64,000 nucleotides of DNA, from NCBI GenBank assembly GCA_002049455.2, contig KV918762.1:620001-684000 (forward strand). Direction: 5' to 3'. The notes beneath the pieces are model-generated. The model searched no databases. It saw only the letters and a list, made by a program, of their open reading frames with translations, and was not told the DNA's origin. A program made the translations under genes and the position numbers. This stretch comes from Porphyra umbilicalis (Eukaryota > Rhodophyta > Bangiophyceae > Bangiales > Bangiaceae). Each line of letters starts with the position of its first letter. Within the stretch, counting starts at the first letter, position 1. This document shows positions 35,281 through 44,909 of the stretch, in pieces.

Positions 35281-35593
35281 TACTGCAGAAGATATTGCCG
35301 CCGCATTCGATGGGACGGTATGGGCCTACAAGTGTGTCGGTTGTAGCGGCTTTTTCCTAAAGCATTCCACAGGGATATCATTGTGGCGTGAGGTGGCGCA
35401 GCGGAGCGCGGTTGATACGCACCAGCAGCGCATTGCCTCTCTACCGGTCTCTCGACGCAGGCGCGACACGTGCAACTCCTGTTACTCCCGACGTCTGAGG
35501 GCGGCATATCCCGCGGACGGCGACCACATGTCGCCGACCAATGCGGTTTCTTCCCCACCCGCACCCTCTGGCCTTGGTGAGCAGTCTGGTTGA
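35281..35593 (+). pseudogene. relic of the N-terminal exon of the same transposase-like family
   Basis: A forward frame with AFDGTVWAYKCVGCSGFFLK, matching the WAYLCVVC start of the minus-strand gene at 29314-32109, then a Trp/Arg-containing segment and TCNSCYSRR. Together these give two CxxC pairs, a zinc-ribbon pattern; the second pair is missing from the larger copy. The downstream nuclease part is absent. It is in the opposite orientation to the larger copy. Confidence 0.55.
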
Positions 35594-36441
35594 CCAAGTG
35601 CTATAGCTATTCTCGGGTTGTGATGCACTGGTTTGTTGAGGGCACAGACATTGGCTGGGTAGGGTGCTATCCCGACCTGGTGCGAGAGCGGAGGGTCGGT
35701 CGGCACTCTGGGCAGAGGTCCGGCTCAGGCAAGCCCCCTCCCTCCCAAGGCACCTCTGGGGCAGTTGACATGTTCCACGTTGCGATTCCGGGTAAAGAAG
35801 AGAAGCTTTGAACACGATGAGGCACGAGGCTGACAAAAAATCGATTAGACCAATGGCAGGTCGCATTTGAAGACAGAACCCAATGGGACGTTGCAGCGGA
35901 GGCTCCGTCCCAGAAGAGCCGGAACACTGGGTCTTGACTAGGCGTGGCCCCCGTGCGCGTTCGCGGCCATAGAGCCGGCCGGCGTGCCCGGTGTCAATGC
36001 GTCGCCGAGCGCGCCACCGCCCTGAAGGCCAGGGTATTGCACGCACGTGCCTGGAATACTATATTGGACGTTTTGCAGTGTGGAGGGGGGTCGAATATGG
36101 CCTAGTACATGCCATTTCAGCCTGTACTGGACGCGTTCAGAGGCAATTTGAAAATTGTGGGTACCGGCGCCAGTACAGCAAACCAGCATGCGCCCCACTT
36201 TGCAGACGATCCAGGTTCGCCACCACACGTGTTTCGAACATGCGTCTTGGGGCTTTGGCAGGCGCAGCTCGCGCGGCAAGTCGGGCACCCGCCTGTGCTG
36301 CAAGGGTCTCCCGCCGTCAGTGCGTGCAAAAAAAAAACCATACGAAACCAACAGAGCACGTTTGCCATGCAGAGAAAGAACGAAACCCCCCCACGAAGCC
36401 AACCCCCTAGAAAAATAACTTCCCCTGGCCATAAACAGCCC
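35594..36441. other. intergenic with a short R1-related repeat
   Basis: No gene. 35936-36060 is a reversed match to 20040-20165 (block GCCGAGCGCGCCACCGCCCT). An A9-10 run lies at about 36330. Confidence 0.5.
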
Positions 36442-39000
36442 CTATGCCCCCACGTCAGTGCCATGCCCCCCCGTCGCCTCCCCTTGCGCGTCTGAAAACA
36501 TCACCTCCCCCATCGCCCGCAGCCCAAACTCGCCCCGCACCTCCACGTCAAAGTAGGGCACCTGCGTGACGGCCACACCTTTCTCCTTCACGGCGGTGCG
36601 AAGCTTCTCCAGGCACCCGGTTTGGCCCTTGACCAACCGCCGCACGAACGGTTCCGCGGCGTTTGCCGGGAGCACCAAGTTAACAATCACATTGGCGACG
36701 GCGACGTGGTCCGTGCGGAGGGCGGCGACGAGGCGCTCGCTCTCGGCTACTGCCAACGCCGTGGGGATGGTAACGACCGCAAATTGTGTCGCCTCCTGGT
36801 CCTGGATAACCGCCCGCAGCGCCGTCATGTTGCGGCGGAAGCGGTCCACCGCCGCAGACGCGGAGGTGAGGCTCGCGTCGGCCGCCTCCTCCCCCTTCTT
36901 GCCGCCACCAAAGAGGCCCTTGACCTTGTTGATGGCCCCGTCGAGGCGCGCCTTGAGCCGCAACACCCGCCCAAGGAAGGCGTCGATGAACTCGGGGAAG
37001 GCGAGCAACCGCAGCGTGTGGCCCGTCGGCGCCGTATCAATAACCACCCGGTCAAAGCCACCGGTGCGGACAAGGTCAATGACCTGCACCAGCGCGACGA
37101 GCTCGTCCACCCCTGGGGGCGTATTGTCGAGAATGTCGGCAAACTCCCCGACGCCGAGCTTACGCGCCAAGTCGCCACCAACGCCACCGCCGGTGCCCGT
37201 TGCGAGAGACTGAATGACAGAGCGGAACTGGGAGACCGCCGCCGCCGTGTCAATCTCCATTGCGTACAGCAGGTTGTTCGTTGCGTCGACGGCCAACGGC
37301 TTGCCACCCGACAGGTCCATGGTCAACGCGTCGCCGAGGGAGTGCGCCGGGTCCGTCGAGAGCACGAGCGTGCGGATGCCCGCGTCCGCGAGCTTGACCC
37401 CCATCGCCGCCGCGCAGCTGGTCTTGCCGACGCCGCCCTTGCCGCCGACAAACACAAACCGGGCAGCGGCACCGAGGCCCGATGCGTCCGCCTCGGCATC
37501 GTCAAGGACACTCGGCGCCGCCGGCTCCTCCTCGGGGTTCGAGCCAGACGAGACGGTCGCGTCAAAGAGGTCCCCCCACCGGTCGCCCAGCTGGTCATCC
37601 GGGTAGGCGACCGTCGACAGCGCGCGCAGGCCGTACACGCCACGCACTTCCGTGTCGAACCGGGGCACCTGCGTGAGATGGAGTGAGCCGAGCGCCTCGC
37701 TGTCGCGGATACGCTGGATTTGCACCTCCTGCCCGGTCGTCAGGCGCTTGACGTACGACGCCTCCCGGTCGGCGGGGACGATCTGGTTGGCGACCAAGTT
37801 CCGCACCCAGATGCCTTCCGACCAGAGTGCGTCCACGAGGCGTCGCGACTCGGCGACGGATAGCTCGGTCGGGATGGAGACAACGACAAACTCTGAGCGC
37901 GCCGGGTCGCGGAAGAGGTCGCTCAGCTCTGCCATCTGCTCCCGGTAGGCCGCGACGCGCTCTGCGGCAACCGCCGTCGCGCGTTGCACGTCCTTCTTGG
38001 ACGGCGTCGACCCGCCGCTGCCGCCCGCAACGGTGTTGAGGATGGACGACAGGTTGCCAGTGGCCGACAGCAAGCTGGACGCGCCGTCGAGGCGCGACCG
38101 CAGCGCCACGGCCTTGGCGAGGAAGGCGTCGAGAAAGTCGGGGAAGGACAAGAGCCGCAGCGTGTGGCCGGTCGGCGCCGTGTCAATGATGACCCGGTCA
38201 TAGTGCACCTTGGCGTCGGGCGCTTCGACCAGCCGCAGCACCTTGGTTAGCGCCACAAACTCATCGGCGCCAGGGGGGATGGTGTCGAGGACTTCTCCAA
38301 ACTCAGAGAGGCCCAATTGCTTGCCGAGCTTGCCCAGAAAGGCCGAGTTGCCACCGCCGCCTTCCTTGGTGACCTTCCCGTCGGCCCCGTCTTTGGCGCT
38401 CGCCTCCCCATCCTCAGAGGTGCCGCCCTTGACCGTTTGGAGGATGGCCTTGAATTCGGCGACCGCGTCCGCCGTGTCTGACTCGAGGGCGTCGAGCCCC
38501 GGCACGACGGGCGTCACTTTCCCCGACGTCAAGTCGACGGCGAGCGCGTCACCGAGCGAGTGCGCTGGGTCTGTCGACAGGACGAGCGTGCGGAGGCCCT
38601 CATCCGCACACCGCACGGCCAGGGCGGCGGCGGTCGATGTTTTGCCGACGCCGCCCTTGCCGCCGACAAAGATGTACCGCCGCGTGTGGCGGTCGTCCAG
38701 GAGCTTGCGCAGGGGGGCAGACGCCGACGCGGTGGCGGGGGCCGAAGCACCCCCGTCGGATGCCTCGACGACAGACGCAATGGGGGTCGGGGGGTGGAAC
38801 CGGCAGCGGCAGCGGGCGGCAGCGGCGGCCAGGCGGGGGTGGGGGGCGAGGAAGGCCGACCGTCTGGGAGGGGGGACCCCCGTCACCGCAGGCAAAGGGG
38901 GGATGGTGGTGGTTGGCAAGCGCGAGCCGGCGCCGACCACAAAGGCAGTGGCCGAAGCGCTGGCGCCAGCAGGGGTCGACGGCAGCGGGGGAGACGCCAT
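36442..39000 (-). CDS. plastid-type tandem GET3/ArsA ATPase
   Basis: 852 residues, ATG at 39000, no intron. The N-terminal ~100 residues are Ala/Ser/Pro/Arg-rich and poor in acidic residues, as in a plastid transit peptide. Two ArsA/GET3 ATPase domains follow in tandem. Domain 1 has P-loop FVGGKGGVGKTS at about 111-122 and IDTAPTGHTLRLL at about 270. Domain 2 has the same P-loop at about 515 and IDTAPTGHTLRLL at about 650. Each P-loop is followed by LVLSTDPAHSLGDAL. No CxxC zinc motif is present, which places it with organellar GET3B-type proteins and not cytosolic GET3A. GET3 proteins use ATP to chaperone or insert tail-anchored membrane proteins. Most eukaryotic GET3 are single-domain homodimers of about 350-400 residues, so this one carries both halves in one chain as bacterial ArsA does. 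It is divergent from the gene at 39840. Confidence 0.92.
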   Translation of the reverse strand: MASPPLPSTPAGASASATAFVVGAGSRLPTTTIPPLPAVTGVPPPRRSAFLAPHPRLAAAAARCRCRFHPPTPIASVVEASDGGASAPATASASAPLRKLLDDRHTRRYIFVGGKGGVGKTSTAAALAVRCADEGLRTLVLSTDPAHSLGDALAVDLTSGKVTPVVPGLDALESDTADAVAEFKAILQTVKGGTSEDGEASAKDGADGKVTKEGGGGNSAFLGKLGKQLGLSEFGEVLDTIPPGADEFVALTKVLRLVEAPDAKVHYDRVIIDTAPTGHTLRLLSFPDFLDAFLAKAVALRSRLDGASSLLSATGNLSSILNTVAGGSGGSTPSKKDVQRATAVAAERVAAYREQMAELSDLFRDPARSEFVVVSIPTELSVAESRRLVDALWSEGIWVRNLVANQIVPADREASYVKRLTTGQEVQIQRIRDSEALGSLHLTQVPRFDTEVRGVYGLRALSTVAYPDDQLGDRWGDLFDATVSSGSNPEEEPAAPSVLDDAEADASGLGAAARFVFVGGKGGVGKTSCAAAMGVKLADAGIRTLVLSTDPAHSLGDALTMDLSGGKPLAVDATNNLLYAMEIDTAAAVSQFRSVIQSLATGTGGGVGGDLARKLGVGEFADILDNTPPGVDELVALVQVIDLVRTGGFDRVVIDTAPTGHTLRLLAFPEFIDAFLGRVLRLKARLDGAINKVKGLFGGGKKGEEAADASLTSASAAVDRFRRNMTALRAVIQDQEATQFAVVTIPTALAVAESERLVAALRTDHVAVANVIVNLVLPANAAEPFVRRLVKGQTGCLEKLRTAVKEKGVAVTQVPYFDVEVRGEFGLRAMGEVMFSDAQGEATGGHGTDVGA

Positions 39001-39839
39001 GGCAGGAGTGGGTCGCAGGCAAGCGATGCCCGTGGCCAGGCGTCAGGGAGCTGGACAGGACCACAGGATGATGGCGGCTTCAAGGTTCTGTCGTACGTGC
39101 AGCCAGAGTGCGCCACCGCAGGATGCGCAGCTGAGAATAACCAGGCGATATCTCGGCGGCCACGTCCGCGCCACGGTAGTGGCAGCGACGTCCGAGAGAG
39201 ACGACACCAGCCACTTCGCCCTCGAGCTGCAGAGCCCCACCCCCGTCTCGATCGTCGACGATGCCGGATTGGCCACGCGCATCCCTCCAGTCCCCACTGC
39301 GCTGTCCGAGCCGGTAGGCGCTTCGAGAATCATGCCGCTGGGGGTGCCACATGCTGTTTTCGAGTGCATGCAATCCGCGGCTGTCGTGCTGCTGAAACAA
39401 GCACGTCTCATCGAAGAATTGATCCGGCTCTCGGACTTCTATCGAACTACACAGCCGAGATACTCCTCGCATCGCTTGACCAAAACCCTGCAGGTGCGTG
39501 AGGGTGCTGGAGGCATCCCCAAAATCCACCTCACACGCTCCACACAATGTGGCTGGCCGCTGCTGACCGCACGTCAGGCCCGTCGTGGTCGCCCCGCTAC
39601 GGGGCGCGGAGCGGGCCGCGTCCCCGCGCACACGCGTCCGCCGCCACGGCAGACGCGCGTCGCGGTCGGGCACCTGCGTCGCTTGGCGACCCCCATCGCA
39701 CCTCGCCCGCGGTGCACGTCGCGCCCCTCTGTCCTGTACCACACTGTAGTCGCGCACCTCGGCGCGTCTCTCCGTCGACGCGGCCACCCCCGTCGTGTCT
39801 CAACAGCGGGGTTGTGCGTGCCCGTCTACCCGACAAACA
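39001..39839. promoter_or_regulatory. shared upstream region of two divergent plastid-protein genes
   Basis: 839 bp between the start codons of GET3 (minus) and the DUF2358-like gene (plus). It must hold both promoters and 5' leaders. No TATA box or other element was confidently recognised. Forward and reverse frames here are shadows. Confidence 0.4.
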
Positions 39840-41029
39840 ATGACCATTCTCCTGCCCTGCGTGCCCGCTCGGACGGGTCCATCACCGAGCAGGGCGCCAC
39901 CAACCGCCGCTGCCGTTACCGTCGCCGTCCCCGCCGCCGCCCCATCCGCCCCCGCCGCCTGCGCAATGGCCGTGGCCCCTGCGGCGGCCTGCGGCGCCTT
40001 TGTCGGCGCCACCCTCCCCTCCCTCTCGTCCGCTTCGTCGCGTCGGGCGGCGACGCGGCGGGCGCGGCCGCCACCCCCTGCTGCTGCGGCTGGCCACCGG
40101 CGGCTCCTTGCGTCGGCGGCGCCTTCCCCCCCACCCCCCCCCCCGCGCAGCCGGTCTCGGCGACCGGCAGCACCACCGCTGGTAAAGGCAAGGGCGTTGG
40201 CGCGCACGCGCCAGCACCCGCGCCGACGCCAGAGGGTGCGTCGGCCCCCGGCGTGTATGGCGGCGGGCAGGTGCCAACGACGGAGGGCGGCCCGCCGCCG
40301 TCGCCCGACCCCGACCAACGCCCGCCCGAATACTATGCCAACGTCGGCAAGGTGGTGGAGACGCTCCGCGCCGACTATCCCGCCCTCCCCCACCGCACCC
40401 CCGACCTGTCCATCTACTCCCCCCGCGTTGCGTTTCACGCAAAGCACCCACCGGGGGGCGTGCGGATGCCCGCCCTCCGCGGCCTCGACGCGTATGGGGC
40501 GTTGTTGTGGGCGACGCGTGCGCACATCCGGGTGCTGCTTGTGTCTCCGAGCCTCCGCGTCCTGTCGCTTTACCACGACGCGGGCGCGGGGCGGTTGTAC
40601 TTGCGGTGGCGCCTGGCGGGCACCCCCCGCTACGTGGCCGTGGCGCGGCCGGGTGGGGAGGTGGCGACGAGCGGGCCCGCATGGATGTATGACGGCATGA
40701 GCGTGTACCAGCTGGGGAAGGACGGGTGGGTGGTGGCCCACGAGCTCGACCCAAACGTGTGGAACAAGCGCAAGCTCCGCTCCGTGCAGTCGGCGTTGGC
40801 TGTGGTGGGGGGGCGCCCGCTTGCACGCGCACGGCGACGCGGCATTGCAGCGGGCGTCGCCGGCTACCCGCAGCTGTGGTTTGAGGAGCTCGGGCTGAGT
40901 GGGGGGGAGGAGGACGAGGACGACGATGGCGGTGAGGAGGCAGCGGAGGAGGTTGTGGTTGCGGCGGACGACGCGGACCGGTTGGTACCTCCGAGGGGGG
41001 CGGACCTCAGTGGCGGCGCCGCCGTGTGA
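39840..41029 (+). CDS. DUF2358-like (NTF2-fold) plastid protein, apparent frame change at a C run
   Basis: ATG at 39840 opens an Ala/Ser/Pro/Arg-rich transit-like N-terminus of about 90-100 residues. The conserved part is in another forward frame, entered at the C run at about 40125-40146, so one base is probably miscounted there, or there is an intron. From about 40330: RPPEYYANVGKVVETLRADY, DLSIYSPRVAFHA, LRGLDAYGALLWATR, LRVLSLYHD, LYLRWRLAG, YDGMSVYQLGKDGWVVAHEL. This is the DUF2358 pattern: a small SnoaL/NTF2-like domain found in plastid-targeted plant and algal and in cyanobacterial proteins, function unknown. An acidic tail of about 45 residues ends the protein. Confidence 0.75.
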
Positions 41030-42461
41030 GCTGTGGAGGAGGCGGCGTCGCCTCTCATGTGCGGGGCGTCCGTGGGGGATTGCGCGACGGGAGAGGATGT
41101 GGTTGGGCTTCCAGCGGATTGGTTGTAGGCGGATGGCTGTCGGCGGCGCTTCTGCACGATGTTGTCGATCATTCTGGGTGCTGCTGGCCGGCGCGCCGTA
41201 GTGCGTGGGGGGACGGGAATTGCCGCTTGTGTTCGGGTGCATGGTCTACCTCTTGTGCTTTCCTTTCCTTTTGTTTCTTTCTCTCATACGCACTCCCACT
41301 GGAGGCTGCCGTCGCGGTCGACTCGGCCGGCCGTCTCATTTGGTGGGACGCTGGGTGCTTTCTTTTTTTTATTTTCTCCGTGGCGGCGGACGGCGGTACG
41401 CCGTCATAGCATGTACATAGTTTTCTTCCTTTATCTTGCTCACACGCGTTTCTTCTAGCACGTACCGCGCGCCGTCACGGTTGCCGCCGCCGCGCACAGC
41501 CCAGTGCGCGAAATGTGCCAGCCATGCCCTTGCCGTGAGAGCGGCGGTGGGTCCCCACCACGACGGGGGGTGGAAGCGATCGGTTGCACGGGGTTTGTCA
41601 GTTGGATTGGAAAAAGTTCAATCCCAGCACGGACCACCTCTCTCGAGGGGGGGACAACTCGGGGGAGGGGTGGGGCTGGCGGCTGCCCCGCCCGCCGGCC
41701 GCTCGTCGAGGGGAGCGGGGGGGAGGGAACCACCCAGCCGCCGCCGTCGACCATCCAAGACGAGACGCCGGGAGAGGGGGCAGGGGAGGGGAGGGGGGTG
41801 GGGAGCGGCGCACGAGGGGGGGAGGCGCACGAGCGGGGAGCGGTGCGCCCGGCCCCGACACCCGTGCTGCCACTCCCCCCACGGGGAGGCGGCGCCGGGG
41901 GCTCCCACCACCACCGCCCGCGCGGGAGGCGGCGGCGCGGCAGCGACGGCGCGGGCGAAGGCGGGGAGGAAAGGGCCCACACGACCGCCCCCGCCGCGGG
42001 CGCGACGGGCCCGTCGCGCGCCGCGGGGGGAACAGCACAGTACGGTAGTGGTGGCGGTGGCAGACCGACCAAATTCTGCTGCGACGTGGTACGGCCACCG
42101 CACCGGGCGCGCCCGCGGCTGCCGCGGCACGGTAACCGCCAGACGGGGGCGTCCCCGCCAGCGGCCGGCGCACCGACCAGTCGTCCCCCGCCGTCAACGT
42201 TGACAGCCGCCGCGCAGCATCACGGCGCAGCGAAGCGCCGTTGTTGCGCAAGACCAGACACACTCCCCGCTCCTGCCGCCGCGGAGCACGCCGCCAGCAC
42301 TGCGCCACGACGCTGCTCCCCCCCGCCCACTCTGCGGCCGCCACCACCCCCTCTGCTCCAACGCTGTCGGTCCACCCTCACCCAAGCGGGTCACGCCTTG
42401 GCCGCCGCCGCCGCCGCCGCCGCTGCCCGCGCCGTTGCGACAATGGCTGGCCCCGTCCGCG
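41030..42461. other. intergenic between convergent genes, no gene seen
   Basis: 3' flanks of the DUF2358-like gene (plus) and the SDR gene (minus). GC-rich frames from 41500 on lack motifs. Confidence 0.4.
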
Positions 42462-43422
42462 TCAGCACGCCGGTCCCCCCCCCCCCCCCTCCGCCGCCCC
42501 CCCCCCAAACACCGTTGCCTCAGCGTCGGCGACCATAGCCGCGGCCACGTCTTCCACCCTGACAGCGACAATGGCGGGCGCGCGAAAAAACCGGGCGACG
42601 GCCTGCGCCGCCCGCTCGGCTGGGCGGGAGTTGCCGCCCGCCAGACCCGCCCCATCTCGCACGTTTCCGGGCGTCAGCAACAGGGGCGGGCGGTACACGG
42701 CCGCCCGCGCCGGGGGGGATGCCCCAGCCGCGGCGGCGGTGACCGCCGCCTCCGTTTCCCCCTTGACCCGCGAGTAAAAGCCGGGGGAGGAGGGCGACGC
42801 GCCATAGGCGCTGACAAGGCCAATGTGCCGGCGGCTACCGGGGGGGGGGCAGCGGCAGCGCCACCGTCACCGCCGCTGCCGCCACCGCCGCCGCCGCCAC
42901 CGCCGCCGGGTGCGTCAGTGGTGCCAAGAAAGGCGGCCGCAAATGCGACGGCTAGGTCATAGTCGACCGCCCGGAAGGCGGCTTGGGAGCCCGCCGCCTT
43001 AATGGTTGTCCCGACGCAACAAAACGCAGCGTCGGCGGCGGGAAAAGCGGCAACCGTCGCCGCCGTCGACGCTGCCGTCGACGCTGCAGTCGACGCTGCC
43101 GGCACGGCGGCCGGTACATTCCCCGCCGCCACCGGTGTCAGCATGGATACGGGGGCGGTGGTGAGTTTCGGCGACGGCGACACGCCGACGAGCGGCCGCC
43201 GCGTCAGCGCCACGACCGACGCGCAGCGCGGGGCGGCGAGCAGCTGGCGCACAACGCAGGCGCCGACGGCGCCGGTGGCGCCAATGACGACTGCCCGGTA
43301 GGTGGGGGCCGCCGCTGCCGAGGTGGGGGGGGGGCGACGGCGCCGGTGGCAGCGCGCGTGGGAGCCGGCATGGCCGCAGGCGTGGCGACGGGCGTGGCGG
43401 CGGCACCGCGAGGGTCGGCCAT
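42462..43422 (-). CDS. atypical SDR, TIP30/HTATIP2-like NAD(P)-binding protein, frame changes at C/G runs
   Basis: The ATG at 43422 gives a short Ala/Pro-rich leader (possibly organelle targeting). After a C run at about 43327-43337 the frame must shift to read YRAVVIGATGAVGACVVRQL, a Rossmann start with the GxxGxxG pattern. That frame continues through FCCVGTTIKAAGSQAAFRAVDYDLA. After a Gly-rich insert and a second C/G run at about 42840-42850 it shifts again to HIGLVSAYGASPSSPGFYSR, with the Tyr-x3-Lys pair in FYSRVKGETEA, and ends at 42462. These blocks match the TIP30/HTATIP2-like family of atypical short-chain dehydrogenases. Substrate unknown. About 318 residues if the shifts are sequence errors. 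If the shifts are real it is a pseudogene. Confidence 0.72.
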
Positions 43423-43610
43423 GGCCGTGGCCGTGGGATAAAGGAAACGTGCAAGATGGCTACTTGGAGAGGAGCGAATGGGGGGGGCAACCACGAGGGG
43501 GGGAAGGTGGGACGGGCAAAGGAGGCAAAAGCGCGGCGAAGTGGTGTGGAGTGCGGCACGCTGCAACGCGCAGCACTTCTGCTTTGTGAGGGTGACTGTT
43601 GATGTTGGAC

Positions 43611-43614
43611 AAAA
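43611..43614 (-). terminator. pol III terminator of tRNA-Leu
   Basis: TTTT on the minus strand, four bases after the tRNA discriminator base. It suits RNA polymerase III termination. Confidence 0.7.
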
Positions 43615-43618
43615 GATA

Positions 43619-43718
43619 TGCTGCCACTGGGATTCGAACCCAGGAGACTTGCGTCAGCAGCTCTTGAGACTGCCGCCTTTGGTGCATCCTGCGGACTAAA
43701 CCTCTCGGCCATAGCAGC
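43619..43718 (-). tRNA. tRNA-Leu(CAA) with an extra ~18-nt segment in the D-loop
   Basis: A 100-nt cloverleaf. The acceptor stem GCTGCTA pairs with TGGCAGC over 7 bp (one G-T pair), with discriminator A. The D stem is GCC/GGC. The anticodon arm GCAGT-CTCAAGA-GCTGC gives anticodon CAA (43666-43664). The long variable arm has stem GAC/GTC (type II, as in Leu). The T arm is CTGGG-TTCGAAT-CCCAG. The D-loop is 29 nt and not about 11, and it contains a hairpin GTCC-GCA-GGAT. Removing about 18 nt restores a normal 82-nt tRNA-Leu. No canonical intron at 37/38. The A-box half of the D-arm precedes the insertion and is intact. Ectopic D-loop introns are known in a red alga. Confidence 0.9.
43681..43698 (-). 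other. putative ectopic D-loop intron
   Basis: The extra segment of the tRNA-Leu D-loop; exact ends are ambiguous by one or two bases. A 4-bp hairpin (GTCC/GGAT, loop GCA) stands between GGT and ACC, which can also pair. This gives a helix-bulge-helix shape broadly like the bulge-helix motif cut by tRNA-splicing endonuclease, though with unequal bulges. Confidence 0.6.
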
Positions 43719-44387
43719 TTGGTGACACAGTTGATCATCGTGTCCAATTTAAACACATTACTGTAAAATTGGCCCGATGTTCAATCGTGGTCGACCCTCC
43801 TTTTCTCTCCCCTATTCTCTCACCTTCTTCTGTTCAACGGCGAGAGGCGTACGAGATTGCGCTTCTTTTTTTCCTCTGATCCACCTGCTGCTGATTCGTT
43901 TTCTTTGTGTGGCAACCCAAGTCAGGCGCACCGCAGGTACGCGGTGGGGCGGCTCCATAGAAATGGCATCACCGATTTTCGCACGATGAAGCTGCATCCC
44001 TTCGAGATGTCTCACTCTTTTTGCGCTTTTGTTTTTTTCCTTCAGGTGTACACTCTCTGCCCGGGTGTTGGAGGAACGCAAGTCGCCATCTGGTAATACT
44101 GCGATATCGGCCACGAACTGAACAACAACATTTTCTCGGTGTGTTTATTGCTATCCAACTCGCTGCAGAGCTCTGCACACAGGCGTAGGTATGGCCTCGG
44201 AGTGGCACGGCCACCCCCGCCGACCATAAAAAAACCAGTGGCAGCTTGCGGTGACCAAGCCCCTTCGTTCTCCGAGTGATTCCTCTGGCGCGGAGGACCG
44301 CCCAATCGGACATCACGGTGCCACGCCGAACGCCCACGCCGCTCTCGCCAACGTGAGGAAGCGGCGACACAAGTACGCCGTCCCGCT
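43719..44387. other. intergenic, no gene seen
   Basis: Between tRNA-Leu and the secreted cysteine-repeat gene; only short frames. Confidence 0.4.
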
Positions 44388-44909
44388 CTAAGCCTTGCAT
44401 GTTCCGTGCTCGCACTGCAGCTTGGACCAGCAAATGTTGTTGGAGCCGCCGTCACACGGCTCGCCCGGGCCCACCCAGCGCTTGCAGCCGGAATGCTCAC
44501 GCGACAGCGATGTCCAGCATTGGTTGTTCGTCCCCCCGCCGCATTTGACGCCGGGCCCCACCCAGTTCTTGCACGTACCGTGCTCACACGTCAACCCCGT
44601 CCAGCAAATCGAGTTGGAGCCGCCCCCACACTGCGAGCCGGGACCAACCCAGCGCTTGCAACCAGAGTGCTCGCACGAAAGGGACGTCCAGCACTTGTTG
44701 TTGGTGTCGGGACCGCACTTGACGCCAGGGCCAACCCACTCCTTGCACGTCAGCGACGGATGGTCACAAGAGAGGCCCGCCGCGCAGCCCGTCGACTCGG
44801 AGCAGGGGGCGCCGGCGGTGGTGCCGGCCATCTGCATGGAGGCCGCCGGGGAGGTCGAAACGAGCGCGGCGACAAGCACAGCCGACGCGGCCACGCGCAG
44901 TGACACCAT
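44388..44909 (-). CDS. secreted protein of four-cysteine repeats
   Basis: 173 residues, ATG at 44909. Residues 1-23 form a typical signal peptide (hydrophobic core AASAVLVAALVST). A first half-module (CAAGLSCDHPSLTCKEWVGPG) is followed by four repeats of about 29 residues with spacing C-x7-C-x5-C-x4-C, each ending in CKxWVGPG except the last. The third repeat has Arg for its third Cys (LSREHSG), leaving that module one cysteine short. Alternate repeats resemble each other (EHSGCKR versus EHGTCKN), suggesting duplication of a two-module unit. QCGG and C-x5-C recall family 1 carbohydrate-binding modules, which occur in four copies in a Porphyra polysaccharide-binding protein, but the aromatic binding residues are not in the usual places. 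A cell-wall or extracellular role is likely; the family is uncertain. Confidence 0.85.
   Translation of the reverse strand: MVSLRVAASAVLVAALVSTSPAASMQMAGTTAGAPCSESTGCAAGLSCDHPSLTCKEWVGPGVKCGPDTNNKCWTSLSCEHSGCKRWVGPGSQCGGGSNSICWTGLTCEHGTCKNWVGPGVKCGGGTNNQCWTSLSREHSGCKRWVGPGEPCDGGSNNICWSKLQCEHGTCKA

Noticed and set aside
38210-39839. Long plus-strand frame running into the DUF2358-like gene
   Set aside because: It is the antisense shadow of GET3, followed by an upstream region; only the part after about 40147 has conserved motifs.
44388-44909. Firm assignment to family 1 cellulose-binding modules
   Set aside because: Only QCGG and C-x5-C are shared; spacing of the remaining cysteines and the aromatic binding positions differ.
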